A stretch of DNA of 64,000 nt from positions 268,730-332,729 of the forward strand of contig CAUYUJ010015289.1 of the NCBI GenBank assembly GCA_963575745.1, in the 5' to 3' direction. Made by a program: the position numbers and the translations under genes. The DNA is from Prorocentrum cordatum (taxonomy: Eukaryota > Sar > Dinophyceae > Prorocentrales > Prorocentraceae). The notes beneath the pieces are model-generated. The model did no database searches. It was not told where the DNA came from and saw nothing but the letters and a program-made list of their open reading frames with translations. The first letter of the stretch is position 1, and each line of letters opens with the position of its first letter. This document shows, piece by piece, positions 39,811-50,558 of the stretch.

Positions 39811-41289
39811 TTATGTAGATAGTGTGGGACCCTTTTTCAGATAACCTTCAGCAATCTCAACCAAACATGAAGTATACCATTTGCTTAGGCTGCTAAGTAA
39901 GACGAGAGCACGAGTATCAGACAACTTAGTGATATCTTTAGCTTTCGGCATCCACACCACAAGCAACTCAGACCAAATCCGAGGAGTAGGATACCGTTGA
40001 AGATACAGGTCCTGGAATAACCAGAGAAGATGACGCAAACCTACCCACGTGATACGTTTCAACATAGAAGGAGAAACTCCGTCCTTACCCACCGCCTTAC
40101 CACACTTTAAGCGTGATCGTGCCTGTAACAATACGGACATGGAAATGGGGGAGACGTCCACAGTGTTCGTGTCCTGCAACCTCCTCCTCCTCCTCTCCTC
40201 GATACACTCCACGTTACGTATCCCTTGCGCAGCACAGTTGTACTTGGCGAACCCGTGAGCATAGAGCGCCTTCTCCCACAACTCCCTATCCTCCGTGAGC
40301 ACATTGTCATAACTCAATTTGTCCACCACCGTCCGAGCGAGCTCCCCGTCACGATGATCGTATTCGAGTCGACGACGAGTGTGTGCACGCATCTCCTTCC
40401 TTCTCTCCTTCTTAACCCTGATGAGCTCCTCCCCCTCCCCTCCTTCACGACGCAGTCGGCGATATTCATCATCAAGTTCCGTATGACGATCTGTCTTTTT
40501 GGGGATCTGCATTTTCTTTGGGACATTGGTGTATGACTCCTTGTCCTGTGTACATGCATCCAAGATAACAGGAGCCAATTCATCCGGGCAGAGACCAGAT
40601 GGGCAACGAGCTGCAGCGTGCAAACGACGATCATGGTTAGCCGAAACTTGCAATTCCGAGGCCTCGTCGCAGCACCAATGAGTGAACGTCTGTCGTGGCT
40701 TCGTTCTCCAACGTCGAGTCGAAGCGGCCGATTCGGGGACAAGCAAGGTGAGCAGGGCATGGTCCGACAGGCGGGTCTTTCTGGGGTCCACGGAGCCCCT
40801 GAGTGTTGGCCTTAACCACGACACCTCCCACTGAGGCCTTTCCCAGGAGCTCGGAATACACAGGTAATCAAGAACCTTGTCCTCCTCCTCCGTCTCCCCC
40901 TTGGCCTTCCAGGTCGCACGACGGGCCCCAAAAGAATTCGAGAAAACCAAACCATAATGCCACATACATACACAGAGCTCGTCACACATGTATTGTTGCA
41001 TCCTCCTCCTACCCTGCTGGAAACCTCCACGTCCACCTCCTCCTGCATTGCCCCCTTCTTCAAATCTCTCACCCTGTACTGCAGAACCAGTCAAAGCAAC
41101 ATCTCCAAAGACCGTGCGAGGCAGAAGCTCAACGTTGGCATCCATCCCGATCAACAAGTCCCACCCTTCCTTGGGAAACCTAACTCGGAGCGTATCCAAA
41201 TCCTTTCGAAACGACTGCAATGTTTGTGTAAATAATATATTGTGATCCCCTTTTTTTCGGCGCATGTGGCAAGTACAAGCTGGCAACAA
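39811..41289 (-). pseudogene. LINE EEP nuclease C-half plus RT fingers
   Basis: 492 codons ending in TAA. EEP motifs WDLLIGMDANVEL, KVLDYLCIPSSW and KTRLSDHALLTLL are intact. After a charged linker come RT fingers: SRLKCGKAVGKDGVSPSMLK, SELLVVWMPKAKDITKLSD and RALVLLSSLSKWYTS. The EEP domain nicks target DNA. The first codons (MLPACTCHMRR) are out of the native frame; native sequence starts near KKGDHNILFTQTLQ, just after the T7 run at 41251-41264. The TAA at the end is a nonsense codon inside RT, since the same frame continues with RT sequence. Confidence 0.87.
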
Positions 41290-41566
41290 TCAACGATTGA
41301 AACACGAGAATGACATAACGATTACCCCTGATGCATTCACGTATGGAGGCTCTCCACACCCTCTTGTAGAGAACCCCGGCCTTCCCATCATTAGAAAGAG
41401 TTAAGGTGAAACCATGCTCAGAGCACCTACCTATTCCAAGGAACTGGCACTCCTGCAAAGCGAGAACTTCCGAATTCGAGGTCTTGATCTGAGCAAGCAA
41501 GTCGTGGCTGTTCATGCTGCCACAGCGCCTCACGTTATACGTGCCCACGATGGCGCCATGGCACCT
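41252..41566 (-). pseudogene. LINE EEP nuclease N-half
   Basis: Starts six codons after the ORF1 TGA and in the same frame (IVGTYNVRRCGS, then NSEVLALQECQF, GKAGVLYKRV, YVILVFQSLIVASLYLP). TYN and the QE glutamate are the first two EEP catalytic motifs. No ATG lies before the domain in this frame, so translation would need read-through or a GTG start, or the TGA is a mutation. The frame is lost at the A7G4 run (plus-strand CCCCTTTTTTT, 41251-41261). Confidence 0.85.
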
Positions 41567-42643
41567 TCACCAGGTACGAAAGTTGAGCTTGGCCAGAAAG
41601 GCCTCGCAATCCAACTTGTCATCGACCTTACGCAGCAGCTCGGCATCAACCTTCCACCCCAAGTTAGGATCAAAAGCGGCAATGCATACTCCATCCGTCT
41701 TCGGCGTCGTGGCCGAAGGGTAGCCCCACACAAAGCTGACAGGAGGACCCATCTCACCCTTCAGCCACTGGGAGCCACTCCTGAGAGTAGCAAAGATAGC
41801 TTGACAACGACCCGCGGCAGATACATGTGGCTGCTTCCAGGGTGCTGGTTCACAGGATACGCCGAGACGCTTGTTGGCCAGGATGGGAGTGATTTGCTTC
41901 AAGTCGTGCGTGTCATTCTCAAGCTCGACGGCCCAAGAATTGCGTATCTCCCAAATTTCATCGTTCGTCAACTTGCCACTTATAACATAGAACCGTATAC
42001 GATAAAGACCATATGGTTTATGTTTGAGCTCCCGCTCGATCCTACTCATGTCGAAATGCTCCTCAGTCATCTTTCCTGTGCCACGGACAAATTTACGAAT
42101 GACAGGCAGAGCATGATCCCAGGAGAGCATATCCGATGAACGAGTCTTGAGATTGCCGACTCCACCTCGCGCCCAACCTGTGAGTTGGATGAAGGCCGGT
42201 GTGAAACCCTGCCGCGCTCGATTCCATTCGCGAACTGGCGTACGATTACCATACCTGGGAGCAGTGGCCGTAGCAGAGGAGCCCGCAGGGCCCGCATAGT
42301 TACTCCAAGCATCCGTGGACCCTGATCCTGCATCACTGGGTGGACCCTTCTGCTGAGGCGAACGGATCTGCTGCTGCATAGCTGCGATGTCAGCCTCATT
42401 CTTCTCACCACGCTGGTCGATCCGTTTCACATCCTGCTCAATCCGTGAAACTCTTTTCTTCTGAGTGTTCTGTTTAGCTAGCATAGCCTTCATCATAGCA
42501 AACTGTTGCTTCATAGGATTGCCGTCATCAAATTCCCCGAACTGCTCCTCCTCCTCACTGCTTGCCTGAATCATATCCTCATCCTCACCCTCAGCCTTAC
42601 TCTTCTTACAACAGGGCTCACCTGCTGGGTTTTGCTGAGACAT
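41567..42643 (-). CDS. LINE ORF1 protein with coiled coil
   Basis: 358 codons from the ATG at 42643 (the frame is open a further 20 codons upstream without ATG). N-terminus MSQQNPAGEPCCKKSKAEGE, an acidic stretch, then a heptad-like coiled coil (KRVSRIEQDVKRIDQRGEKN, EADIAAMQQQIRS), a Ser/Ala linker, and a C-terminal globular part (FTPAFIQLTGWA, YGLYRIRFYVISGKLTND, and the last residues LAKLNFRTW). Layout is that of LINE ORF1 chaperone proteins (coiled coil, then RRM-like nucleic-acid binding), by analogy. Ends in a TGA followed in frame by the endonuclease. Confidence 0.78.
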   Translation of the reverse strand: MSQQNPAGEPCCKKSKAEGEDEDMIQASSEEEEQFGEFDDGNPMKQQFAMMKAMLAKQNTQKKRVSRIEQDVKRIDQRGEKNEADIAAMQQQIRSPQQKGPPSDAGSGSTDAWSNYAGPAGSSATATAPRYGNRTPVREWNRARQGFTPAFIQLTGWARGGVGNLKTRSSDMLSWDHALPVIRKFVRGTGKMTEEHFDMSRIERELKHKPYGLYRIRFYVISGKLTNDEIWEIRNSWAVELENDTHDLKQITPILANKRLGVSCEPAPWKQPHVSAAGRCQAIFATLRSGSQWLKGEMGPPVSFVWGYPSATTPKTDGVCIAAFDPNLGWKVDAELLRKVDDKLDCEAFLAKLNFRTW

Positions 42644-42747
42644 CGCTGCGAAAGTGACGGTGCTCGAATACTTGAACTCATCTGGAAACCCCCACTGTTC
42701 CAAGAAATTGATGTCCTCACGCGAACGCTTAGAATCTGTCGTCGTGT

Positions 42748-42835
42748 CGAACAGATGTCCTCACAAGAAGTACAGGTGACCTCACAAGAAAGTACAGATG
42801 TCCTCACAAGAAACTGATGTCCTCACAAGAAGTAA
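42748..42835 (-). repeat. 5' UTR tandem repeat of the LINE
   Basis: Four copies of an about 20-bp unit (GATGTCCTCACAAGAA on the plus strand, one copy GTGACCTCACAAGAA) lie just upstream of ORF1. They might serve as internal promoter repeats; no direct evidence. Confidence 0.8.
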
Positions 42836-42967
42836 ACGGTACTCCAACGATCTGGACTGTCAATGTGTAATCTGGATCCAAAGGCACTCAGGCAAAACCG
42901 ACACTGAGGCACCGTGTACAGTAAGAGGAACAAAAGGGCACCTCTCTGCACTTGAGCTCGTAGAGCT

Positions 42968-43686
42968 CCTGGTTACCGCCGGGGACCCCGTAGAGCTCTT
43001 TTCTTGCCCAGCTCCTCGGAACACGTGAAGCAAGCTTAAGCGAGAGCCAAAAAACTTCCAAAAATCGGTCGCCTACAAATAGTTTTGCGGACTTAGCTCG
43101 AGAAGCAGACTCTGTTCAGAGCTCTGGATGCTTCAGCCAAACGCCCTTGATGATTCTGTATCGGTTTCTGTGCGTACCAGCTCTGTAGCTGTGCTACAGC
43201 TAGATTTAAGTGCAGAATACCGACAGCGCCTCTAACGAAAACTGGAGAAATACCAATAGTGTTGTGGACCTAGCTCGAGTAGCAGAACGAGTTCAGGTCT
43301 CTCGATGCAATAGACGCACGCGCCTGGTGATACTAAATCGGTTTTATGTGCGCACCAGCTCTGTAGCTCCTCTGAATCTTGAGTTGAGTACAGAAAACCG
43401 ACATCACTGGTCAAGCTGACTCGAATAACATAAATAGTTTGACGGCCCTAGCTCGAGTAGCAGACCGAGTTCAGGCCTCTGGATGCAGCAGACGAACGCG
43501 CCTGATGACTCTGAATCGGTGTCTGTAAGTATCAGCTCTGTAGCTCTCCGAAATCTCGAGTTAAGTACAGAAAACCGTGAACGCGTGTCAAGATGACTCG
43601 GAACGCAGTTGGTTCCTGCAAATCTTTTGATAGTAATATTGTAGCTACGGACCTGAGAATTTAACTCGCAGACGCGGCATAACCCA
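42968..43686 (+). mobile_element. Hairpin element A13, main part (long form)
   Basis: Resumes with CCTGGTTACCGCCGGGG and CCCGTAGAGCTC. Long A head, three satellite monomers (about 43060-43570), tail with CTACGGACCTGAGAATTTAA to GCGGCATAACCCA, where B14 is inserted. Confidence 0.86.
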
Positions 43687-44727
43687 CTGGGCGCCAGCGG
43701 TAAACCGTCAACCTTTCTTACCGCTGGGGGACTCGTAGAGCTTCCTGACTTTGTATTATGTCAAGAAATAACAGAGAACGAACAGATTTTCAGCCCGAGC
43801 TATTTCAGACCTCTCGATGCAACAGCCGAACGCCCCTGATGCTTCTGGATCGTTTTCTGTGCGCACCAGCTCTGTAGCTCTCCTACAGCCCGAGTTCAAT
43901 ACAGAAAAGCGACAACATCTGTCAAGGTGACTTCAAGGATACGAATAGTTTTGCGGACCTAGCCCAAGTAGTAAGCCCAGTTCAGACCTCTGGATGCAAC
44001 AGACGAACGCGCATGATGATTCCGAATCAGTTTCTGTGCGCATCAGCTCTGTAGCTCTCCTACAGCCCGAGTTACGTGCGCAAATCGACAGCACCTCTCA
44101 AGATGACTCGAACAATACGAATAGTTTCGCGAACCTAGCTCAAGTAGCAGATCGAGTTCAGACGTCTGGATGCAACAGACGAACGCGCCTGATTATTCTA
44201 CATCGGTTTCTGTGCGCATCAGCTCTGTAGCTACCCTAGAGCTCGAGTTAAGTACAGAAAACCGACAGTCCCTGTTGATATGACTCGAACAATACGAATA
44301 GTTTCGCGGACCTAGCTCGAGCAGCAGACCGAGTTCAGATCTCTGGATTCAACAGACAATCGCGCCTCATCATTCTGAATCGGTTTCTGTAATTATCAGC
44401 TCTGTAACGGTCCTAGAGCTCGAGTTATCTACAGAAAACCGGCACCGCGTGTCAAGATAACCCAAAACGGCCGATCCCGCCGGCCTGCTTTTCGGCAGTA
44501 AAAGGTACCCGATCGAGCTAGGATCGAGACCGCGAGCGGGAATAAGATCGAATATCGTGGAAAAAAATACTACAGCTCAAACGAATTGAGGAAATTCGAG
44601 AACAAAATATTCAACCGACCAAAAGTCATCAAAGGTCAGTCGAGATATTTCTTGCCAACTAGCTCTCCAGAGCCCCAGAATTACTCTTAAGCTTCCAGAA
44701 ATGAGCTAAGGGAAGCTCTACGAGTTA
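43687..44727 (+). mobile_element. Hairpin element B14 (complete, 1041 bp)
   Basis: Starts CTGGGCGCCAGCGGTAA; right arm TTACCGCTGG, so the stem change G-to-A is compensated by C-to-T. Subterminal repeats ACTCGTAGAGCTTCC and GGAAGCTCTACGAGT; ends GTTA. About four satellite monomers and a B tail. Flanks ATAACCCA and CTACACGTGAG rejoin to the uninterrupted A tail ACCCACTACACG with nothing gained or lost. Confidence 0.92.
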
Positions 44728-44807
44728 CTACACGTGAGAAAAATTCCGGTTCTCAAAATGAATCATCAAATATCTTTCAAATTAGCAAAACCGACCCAAA
44801 GTTGTCA
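44728..44807 (+). mobile_element. A13 tail fragment
   Basis: CTACACGTGAGAAAAATTCC to AAAGTTGTCA; interrupted by A15. Confidence 0.8.
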
Positions 44808-45636
44808 CTGGGATCCGGCGGTAAAAGGTCAACCAGGTAACCACTGGAAGCCTCGTAGAGCTCGTTTCTCGCGCGGCGCTGCTCGGAACACATGGGAAAA
44901 GCTTTCTCAAGCTTGAAGAAAAGAGCTCAAAAAATACGTTTTTCCCGTTTTCATCGAACGTCGGTTCCCGTGATAGTAACATTGCATCTGCGCGCCTGAG
45001 AATTGGACTGGCGACACGTGAGAAATATATTTCTTCTTCTAGTTTCTGTGCGGTAGAGCTCTCAAGCTCATCTGCAGCTCGAGTTAAGTGAACAATTTTA
45101 ATTCGAAAAAAATCGGTCGCATACGAATAGCTCTCTGGACCTAGCTCGAGTAGCAGACTCTGTTCACAGCTCTAGATGCTTCAGCCGAACGCCCCTGATG
45201 ATTCTGAATCGGTTTATGTGCGCACAAGCTCGCTAGCTGACCTGCAGCTCGAGTTAAGTACATAATACCAACAGCGCCGAATAGCGTCGCCTAGCCATAG
45301 CAGACCAAGTTAAGACCTCTCGATGCAACATACAAACGCGCCTGGTGATATTGAATCAGTGTATGTGCGCACCAGTAGCTCCTCCTAATCTTGAGTTGCG
45401 TACAGAAAACTGACAGCACTTGATGAAATCACTAGTAGAATACAAATAGTTTTGCGGACCTAGCTCGAGTAGCAGAGAAAGTTGAGACCTCTAGACGCAG
45501 CAGACGAACGTGCCTCATGATTCTGAATCGGTTTCTGTAAGTATCAGCTCTGTAGTTGTTCTAAATATCGAGTTGAGTACAGACAACCGTGAACGCGTGT
45601 CAAGATGACTCGGAGAACAGTCGGTTCCTGTAAGTC
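44808..45636 (+). mobile_element. Hairpin element A15 (long, rearranged)
   Basis: Starts CTGGGATCCGGCGGTAA; right arm is diverged (GTAACCACTGG), left repeat CCTCGTAGAGCTC. Variant 2 body to 45005, then satellite from about 45030 to 45620 with several deletions. Cut by C2 at TAAGTCTTTG. Confidence 0.75.
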
Positions 45637-45917
45637 TTTGGTAGCGTCCCAAACACGGAGAGCGAAGAGACTGTCGGGGAGGTGAAATCTTTTCATATGA
45701 GCTGGGGAGCTCCTCTATAGCGCTCCCGGAGCGCTGCCAGGAACGCTTCCACGCGTGCCTGCACGCGTGCAGGCACACGTGGAAAGCGCCCCCGAACCGG
45801 CTGCCGGGACGGGCGAGGCGCTGCGGCGGACCTGGACCGCCGTGGAGGAGCTCCTGGCGGGCACCAGAACCGTCCGGCTTCTGATCTAAAACCCTCTAGC
45901 TCCCAGAATCCCGGGAA
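45637..45917 (+). mobile_element. Family C element C2
   Basis: Starts TTTGGTAGCGTCCCAAACAC and GGAGAGCGAAGAG. Central near-palindrome CCACGCGTGCCTGCACGCGT (about 45748) with its reverse arm following. Ends TCTAGCTCCCAGAATCCCGG. Contains GGAGGAGCTCCTGGCGGGCA, seen in other C copies. Confidence 0.82.
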
Positions 45918-47285
45918 CTGGGCGCCGGCGGTAAACCGTCAACCTTTCTTACCGCCGGGGGACTCGTAGAGCTTCCTGACCATATATAATGTCGAAAAAC
46001 AATTGCAGAGAACAAATAGTTTTTCAGCCCGAGCGATTTCATACCTCTCAGCCAGACGCCCCTGATGCTTCTGGATCGTTTTCTGTGCGCACGAGCCCTG
46101 TAGCTCTCCTACAGCCCGAGTTACGTGCGAAAACCGACAGCACCTCTCAAGATGACTCGAACAATACCAATAAGAGTTCAGACCTCTGAATGCGACAGGC
46201 GGACGCGCCTGATGTCTTCAAATCGATTCCTGTGATTACCAGCCCTGTAGCCCCCCCCCACAACCCGAGTCAAGTGCAGAAAACCGACAGCAGCTCTCAA
46301 GATGACTCGAACAATACGAATAGCTTCGCGGACCTAGCTCGGGCAGCAGACCGAGTTCCGAGCTCTGGATTCGAAAGGCGGACGCGCCTGATGTCCTCAA
46401 ATCGATTCCTGTAATTACCAGCCCTGTAGCCCCCCCTGCAACCCGAGTTAAGTGCAGAAAACTGACAGCACCTCTCAAGATGACTCGAACAATACGAATA
46501 GTTTCGCGAATCTAGCTCGGGCAGCAGACCGAGTTCAGACCTCTAGATGCAACAGACGAACGCGCCTGATGATTCCGAATTGATTTCTGTGATTATGAGC
46601 TCTGTAGCTGTCCTACAGCTCGAGTTAAGTCCAAAATACCGACAACACGTATCAAGATGACTCGAAACAGCCGATACCGCCCGTGTGCTTTTTGGCAGTA
46701 AGAGGTACCCGATCGAGCTGAGATCAAGACGGCGAGCGGGAATAAGATCGAATATGACTGGAAAAATACTAGAGCTCTAACGGATGGTTGAATTTCGAGA
46801 ACAACATGTTCAACCGACCAAAACTCACCAAAAGGTCCGTCGAGATTTTTCTTGCCAACTAGCTCTCCAGAGCGCCAGAATTACTCTTAAGCTTCCAGCA
46901 ACTAGCTAAGGGAAGCTCCACGAGTTATTCTCAATCGATTGCGGTGCGTATGAGCTCTGTAGCTGCCCTACAGCTCGAGTTAAGTACAAAATACCGACAA
47001 CCCGTATCAAGATGACTCGGAGCAGCCGCTCCCGCCCGTGTGCTTTTTGGCAGTAAAAGGTACCCGCTCGAGCTGAGATCAAGATGACGAGCAGGAATAA
47101 GATCGAATATTACGGGAAAAAATACAACAAAACTCTAACGAATGGTTGAATTTCGAAAACAAAATTTTCAACCGACCAAAAGCCACCAAAAGGTCCGTCG
47201 AGATTTTTCTTGCCAACTAGCTCTCCAGCGCCCCGGAATTACTCTTAAGCTTCCAGCAACTAGCTAAGGGAAACTCTACGAGTTA
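45918..47285 (+). mobile_element. Hairpin element B16, compound with two right ends
   Basis: Starts CTGGGCGCCGGCGGTAA. First B tail ends at 46927 (CCACGAGTTA); satellite resumes mid-monomer (TTCTCAATCGATTGC) and a second B tail ends at 47285. Same architecture as B9. Flanks CCCGGGAA and CTTGGTAGCG fit the CCGGGGAACTTGGTGGCG site seen unbroken at about 24821. Confidence 0.83.
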
Positions 47286-47324
47286 CTTGGTAGCGTCCAA
47301 ACCGAGAAACTTGGTAGCGTCCAA
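47286..47324 (+). repeat. Two family C start fragments
   Basis: CTTGGTAGCGTCCAAACC and CTTGGTAGCGTCCAA in tandem. Such 14-20 bp C starts recur next to A and B ends (also 24820-24849, 51346-51369, 53590-53603, 55493-55506). Confidence 0.7.
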
Positions 47325-48153
47325 CTGGCGCCGGCGGTGAACCGTCAACCTGGTCACCGCCCGGAACCTTTTAGAGCTCCCTGCACGCGTAAGAGTGCTC
47401 AAATATAAAGCAGACAGCTTCTCAAGGCATTTCTAGAAAACACGGAATTCCCATTTTTCGGTATCAACTTGATGTCGGTTCCTCCAAATGTCGGGATAGT
47501 AAAACTCCCTCCGGAGACCTGACCTGCTCGCAGAAGAAAGTTTAGATACTGATGCTTGGAGTGAAAATCTGCATTCACTCGTATAATACAAATAGTTTCG
47601 CGGATCTAGCTCGAGTAGCAGACCGAGTTCAGACCTCTCGATGGAACAGACAAACGCGCCTGATGATTCTGAGTCGGTTCTGTAAGTAGCAGCTCTGTAC
47701 CTCTCCTAAATCTTGAGAATTACAGAAAACCGTCAACGCGTGTGAAGATGCTCGAAACGGCCGACGGTTCCTTCAAGTCTTTTGATAGTAATATTGCAGA
47801 TACGGACCTGAGAATTTCACTGGCAGACGCGGCAGAACCCACTCCAGGTGAGAAAAATACCGGTGCCAAAACGAATTTTAAAATGTTGCACAACTGAAAG
47901 AAAGCATCTGCAGCAAGATCTCAAAAACTCGAAAAATCACAACCTCAGTTCCTCCAAGTCTTTTGATAGTAATACTGCTACGGACCTGAAAATGTAACTG
48001 GCAGACGCGGCATAACTCACTATCTGGTTTTTTTAAAACAGATGCTCCAATATCTTTCGAATCTTACCAAAACTGACCCAGTCAAATATCTTTCAAATCT
48101 TAGCAAAACCGACCCAAAGTTGTCACATCTTCTTTCCTGGCCGGGTCGACCAA
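47325..48153 (+). mobile_element. Hairpin element A17 (rearranged)
   Basis: Starts CTGGCGCCGGCGGTGA; right arm TCACCGCCCGG. Variant 1-like body, one satellite stretch (about 47575-47720), then two partial A tails in series (about 47760-47860 and 47940-48153). Confidence 0.75.
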
Positions 48154-49031
48154 CTAGGCGCTGGCAGTAAACCGTCAACCTTTCTTACCGCTGGGGGACT
48201 CGTATGGCTTCCTGACAATATACAATGTCGAAAGAAAATTACAGGAAATAATAAATCTTCAGCCCGAGCGATTGCAGACCTCTGGATGCAAGCCGAACGC
48301 CCCTTATGCTTCTGAGCTGTGTTCTGTGCGTACCAGCTCTGTAGCTCTGCTACAGCCCGAGTTACGTGCGAAAATCGACAGCACCTCTCAAGGTGACGCG
48401 CACTATACGAATAGTTTCGTGAATCTAGCTCGAGTATTAGACCGAGATCCGACCAGTGAATCGTCTGGGGCCTCATGTCTTCAAATCGAAGTCTGTGATT
48501 ACCAGCCCTGTAGCCCCCCCTACAGCCCGATTTAAGACCAGAAAAGCGACAGCACCTCTCAAGATGACTCGAAGAATGCAAATAGTTTCGTGGACCTGGC
48601 TCGGGCAGCAGACCGAGTCCGAGCTCTGGAATCGACAGCCGGACGCGCCTGATGTTTGCTTGCCTACAGCCCAAGTTAAGTACAGCAAACCGGAAGCACC
48701 CCTCAAGATGACTCGAAGAGAGCGAATAGCTTCGCAAACCTAGTCGCAGTAGGTCGAGTTCAGAGCTCTGCATTCAACAGACGAACGCTGCTGGTGATTT
48801 TCAATCGATTGCTATGAGTATGAGTTCTGAAGCTGCTCTAGAGCTCGACTTAAGTACAAAATACCGACAGCGCGTGTGAAGATTACTCCAAACAGCCGAT
48901 CCCGCCACAGTGCTTTTTAGCAGTGAAAGGTACCCGATCGAGCTGAGATCAAGACGGCGAGGGGGGATAGGATTGAAAATCACGGCAAAAAATACTAGAG
49001 CTCAAACAAATTTTTGAATTTCGAGAAGAAA
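48154..49031 (+). mobile_element. Hairpin element B18, main part
   Basis: Starts CTAGGCGCTGGCAGTAA; right arm TTACCGCTGG. Satellite 48260-48890, B tail from about 48895. Interrupted by C3 at GAGAAGAAA; tail resumes at about 50510. Confidence 0.82.
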
Positions 49032-49251
49032 CTTGGTAGCGTCCAAAAACCGGAGAGCAGAGAGCAAAGAGAATACACGCCGGAAAACTTTCCTGGCGGG
49101 CCCTCGGAGGCTCTCGTGAAGCGCTTCTGGGGCCCTTCTGAAGCGCTGCCGGGAACGCCTCCACGCGTGCCTGCACGCGTACAGGCACGCGTGGACTCGT
49201 GCCCGAAGCGCCCCCGGACCCCCTGCGACGTTTTACAAGTCGCTGCGAGGA
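49032..49251 (+). mobile_element. Family C element C3, left part
   Basis: Starts CTTGGTAGCGTCCAAAAACC. Near-palindrome at about 49160-49195. Interrupted by B19 at GCTGCGAGGA; resumes at 50430 with TTCTGG. Confidence 0.83.
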
Positions 49252-50429
49252 CTGGGCGCCGGCGGTAAACCGTCAACCTTTCTTACCGCCGGGGGACTCG
49301 CAGAGCTTCCTGACAATATTTAATATCGAAAAAAATTGTAGAGAACGAATAGTTTTTCAGCCCAAGCGATTTCAGACCTTTCGACGCAACAGCCGAACGC
49401 CCCTGATGATGGATTGTCTTCTACACGAGCTCTGTAGCTCTCCTACAGCCCGAGTTACGTGCGTAAATCGACAGCACCTTTCAAGATGACTCGAACAATA
49501 CGAATAGTTCGGCAAACCTAGCTCGAGTATCAGACCGAGTTCAGACCTCTGAACGCAATAGTGGGGCGCGTCTGATGTACCCGAATTGATTCCTGTGATT
49601 ACCAGCCCTGCAGCCACCCTACAGCATGACTCGAACAATACGAATAGCTTCGCCGACCTAGCTCGGGCAGCAGACCGAGTTCCGAGCTCTGGATTCAACA
49701 AAAGAACGCGCCTGATGTCTCCGAATCGATCCCTGAGATTACCAGCACTATAGTTTCCCTACAGCCTGAGTTAAGTACAGAAAACCGACAGCATCTCTCA
49801 AGATGACTCGAATCATACAAATAGTTTCGCAATTCTAGATCGGGCAGCAGACCGAGTTCAGAGCTCTGGATTGAACAAACACCACGACTGATGATTATGA
49901 ATCAGTTTCTGTAAGCATTAGCTCTGTAGCTGTCGTATAGCTCGAGTTAAATACAAAAAACCGAGAGGGTCTGTCAAGATGACTCGAATAATATGAATAG
50001 GTTTGCGCACCTAGCTTGGCAAGCAGACCGTGTTCACCTCTGGATGGAACAGGCGGACGCGCCTGATCATTCTGCATCGATGAGGTGTGCTCACCAGCTC
50101 TCTGGCTCTTCTATAGCTCGAGTTATGTTCAGAAAACCGCCACTGCGTGTCAAGATGACCCGAAATAGCCGATCCTGCCGCAGTGCCTTTTAGCAGTAAT
50201 ATCTACCCGATCGATCTGAGATCAAGACGGCGAGCGGTAATAAGATCGAATATCACGGGAAAAAATACTAGAGCTCTAACGAATGTTCAAATTTCGAGAA
50301 CAAAATTTTCAACCGACCAAAAGTCATCAGAAGGTCCGTCGAGATTTTTCTTGCGAACTAGCTCTCCAGCGCCCCAGAATTACTCTTAAGCTTCCAGCAA
50401 CACCTTGCTCAGGGAAACTCTACGAGTTA
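49252..50429 (+). mobile_element. Hairpin element B19 (complete, 1178 bp)
   Basis: Starts CTGGGCGCCGGCGGTAA, ends GAGTTA, with satellite from about 49350 to 50130. Flanks GCGAGGA and TTCTGGACC rejoin to the unbroken family C sequence GCGAGGATTCTGGAG (seen in C5 at about 56018): an A/T site, no duplication. Confidence 0.9.
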
Positions 50430-50510
50430 TTCTGGACCAGCGGAGATAGGCTGCCGGCAGACACCACCACCGTCCGACTTCTAATCTATACCCCTCTACC
50501 TCACCTCAGT
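50430..50510 (+). mobile_element. Family C element C3, right part
   Basis: TTCTGGACCAGCGGAGATAG, then ACCACCACCGTCCGACTTCT. End diverged (CTCACCTCAGTACGAGG). Confidence 0.72.
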
Positions 50511-50558
50511 ACGAGGTCTGTCGAGATTTTCCTTGCGAACCTCCCCATTGCGCCAGAA
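50511..50558 (+). mobile_element. B18 tail fragment
   Basis: TCTGTCGAGATTTTCCTTGC and GCGCCAGAA resume the B tail; A20 is inserted at the A/T of CCAGAATTACTC. Confidence 0.72.

Larger units (their letters stand above)
37186..42967 (-). mobile_element. LINE retrotransposon, nearly full length, inactivated
   Basis: 5782 bp between copies of CCTGGTT (37179-37185 and 42968-42974). The 3' end is at the left (TTTGAGTTTGAGTC, read as an A-tail on the minus strand), with a 3' UTR of about 235 bp that can form a stem-loop (AGCTGT-C-ACAGCT near 37210-37225 inside GGGC/GCCC). Order on the minus strand: 5' UTR, ORF1, TGA, EEP endonuclease, RT, connection, RNase H. Defects: a shift at a T7 run (41251-41264), a TAA at 39811, shifts near 39000 and 38040, and Asp-to-Asn in RT motif A. 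Inserted into the loop of a family A hairpin. Confidence 0.92.

Noticed and set aside
40049-42139. Forward frames overlapping the LINE (for example 41414-42139)
   Set aside because: Shadows of minus-strand LINE coding sequence; they have no motifs.
43684-44730. 3-bp target duplication ACT flanking B14
   Set aside because: ACT occurs on both sides, but at B19, A12, A25, A29 and B38 the empty site reads ATT, ATG or similar, so the CT belongs to the element; a model without duplication explains all sites.
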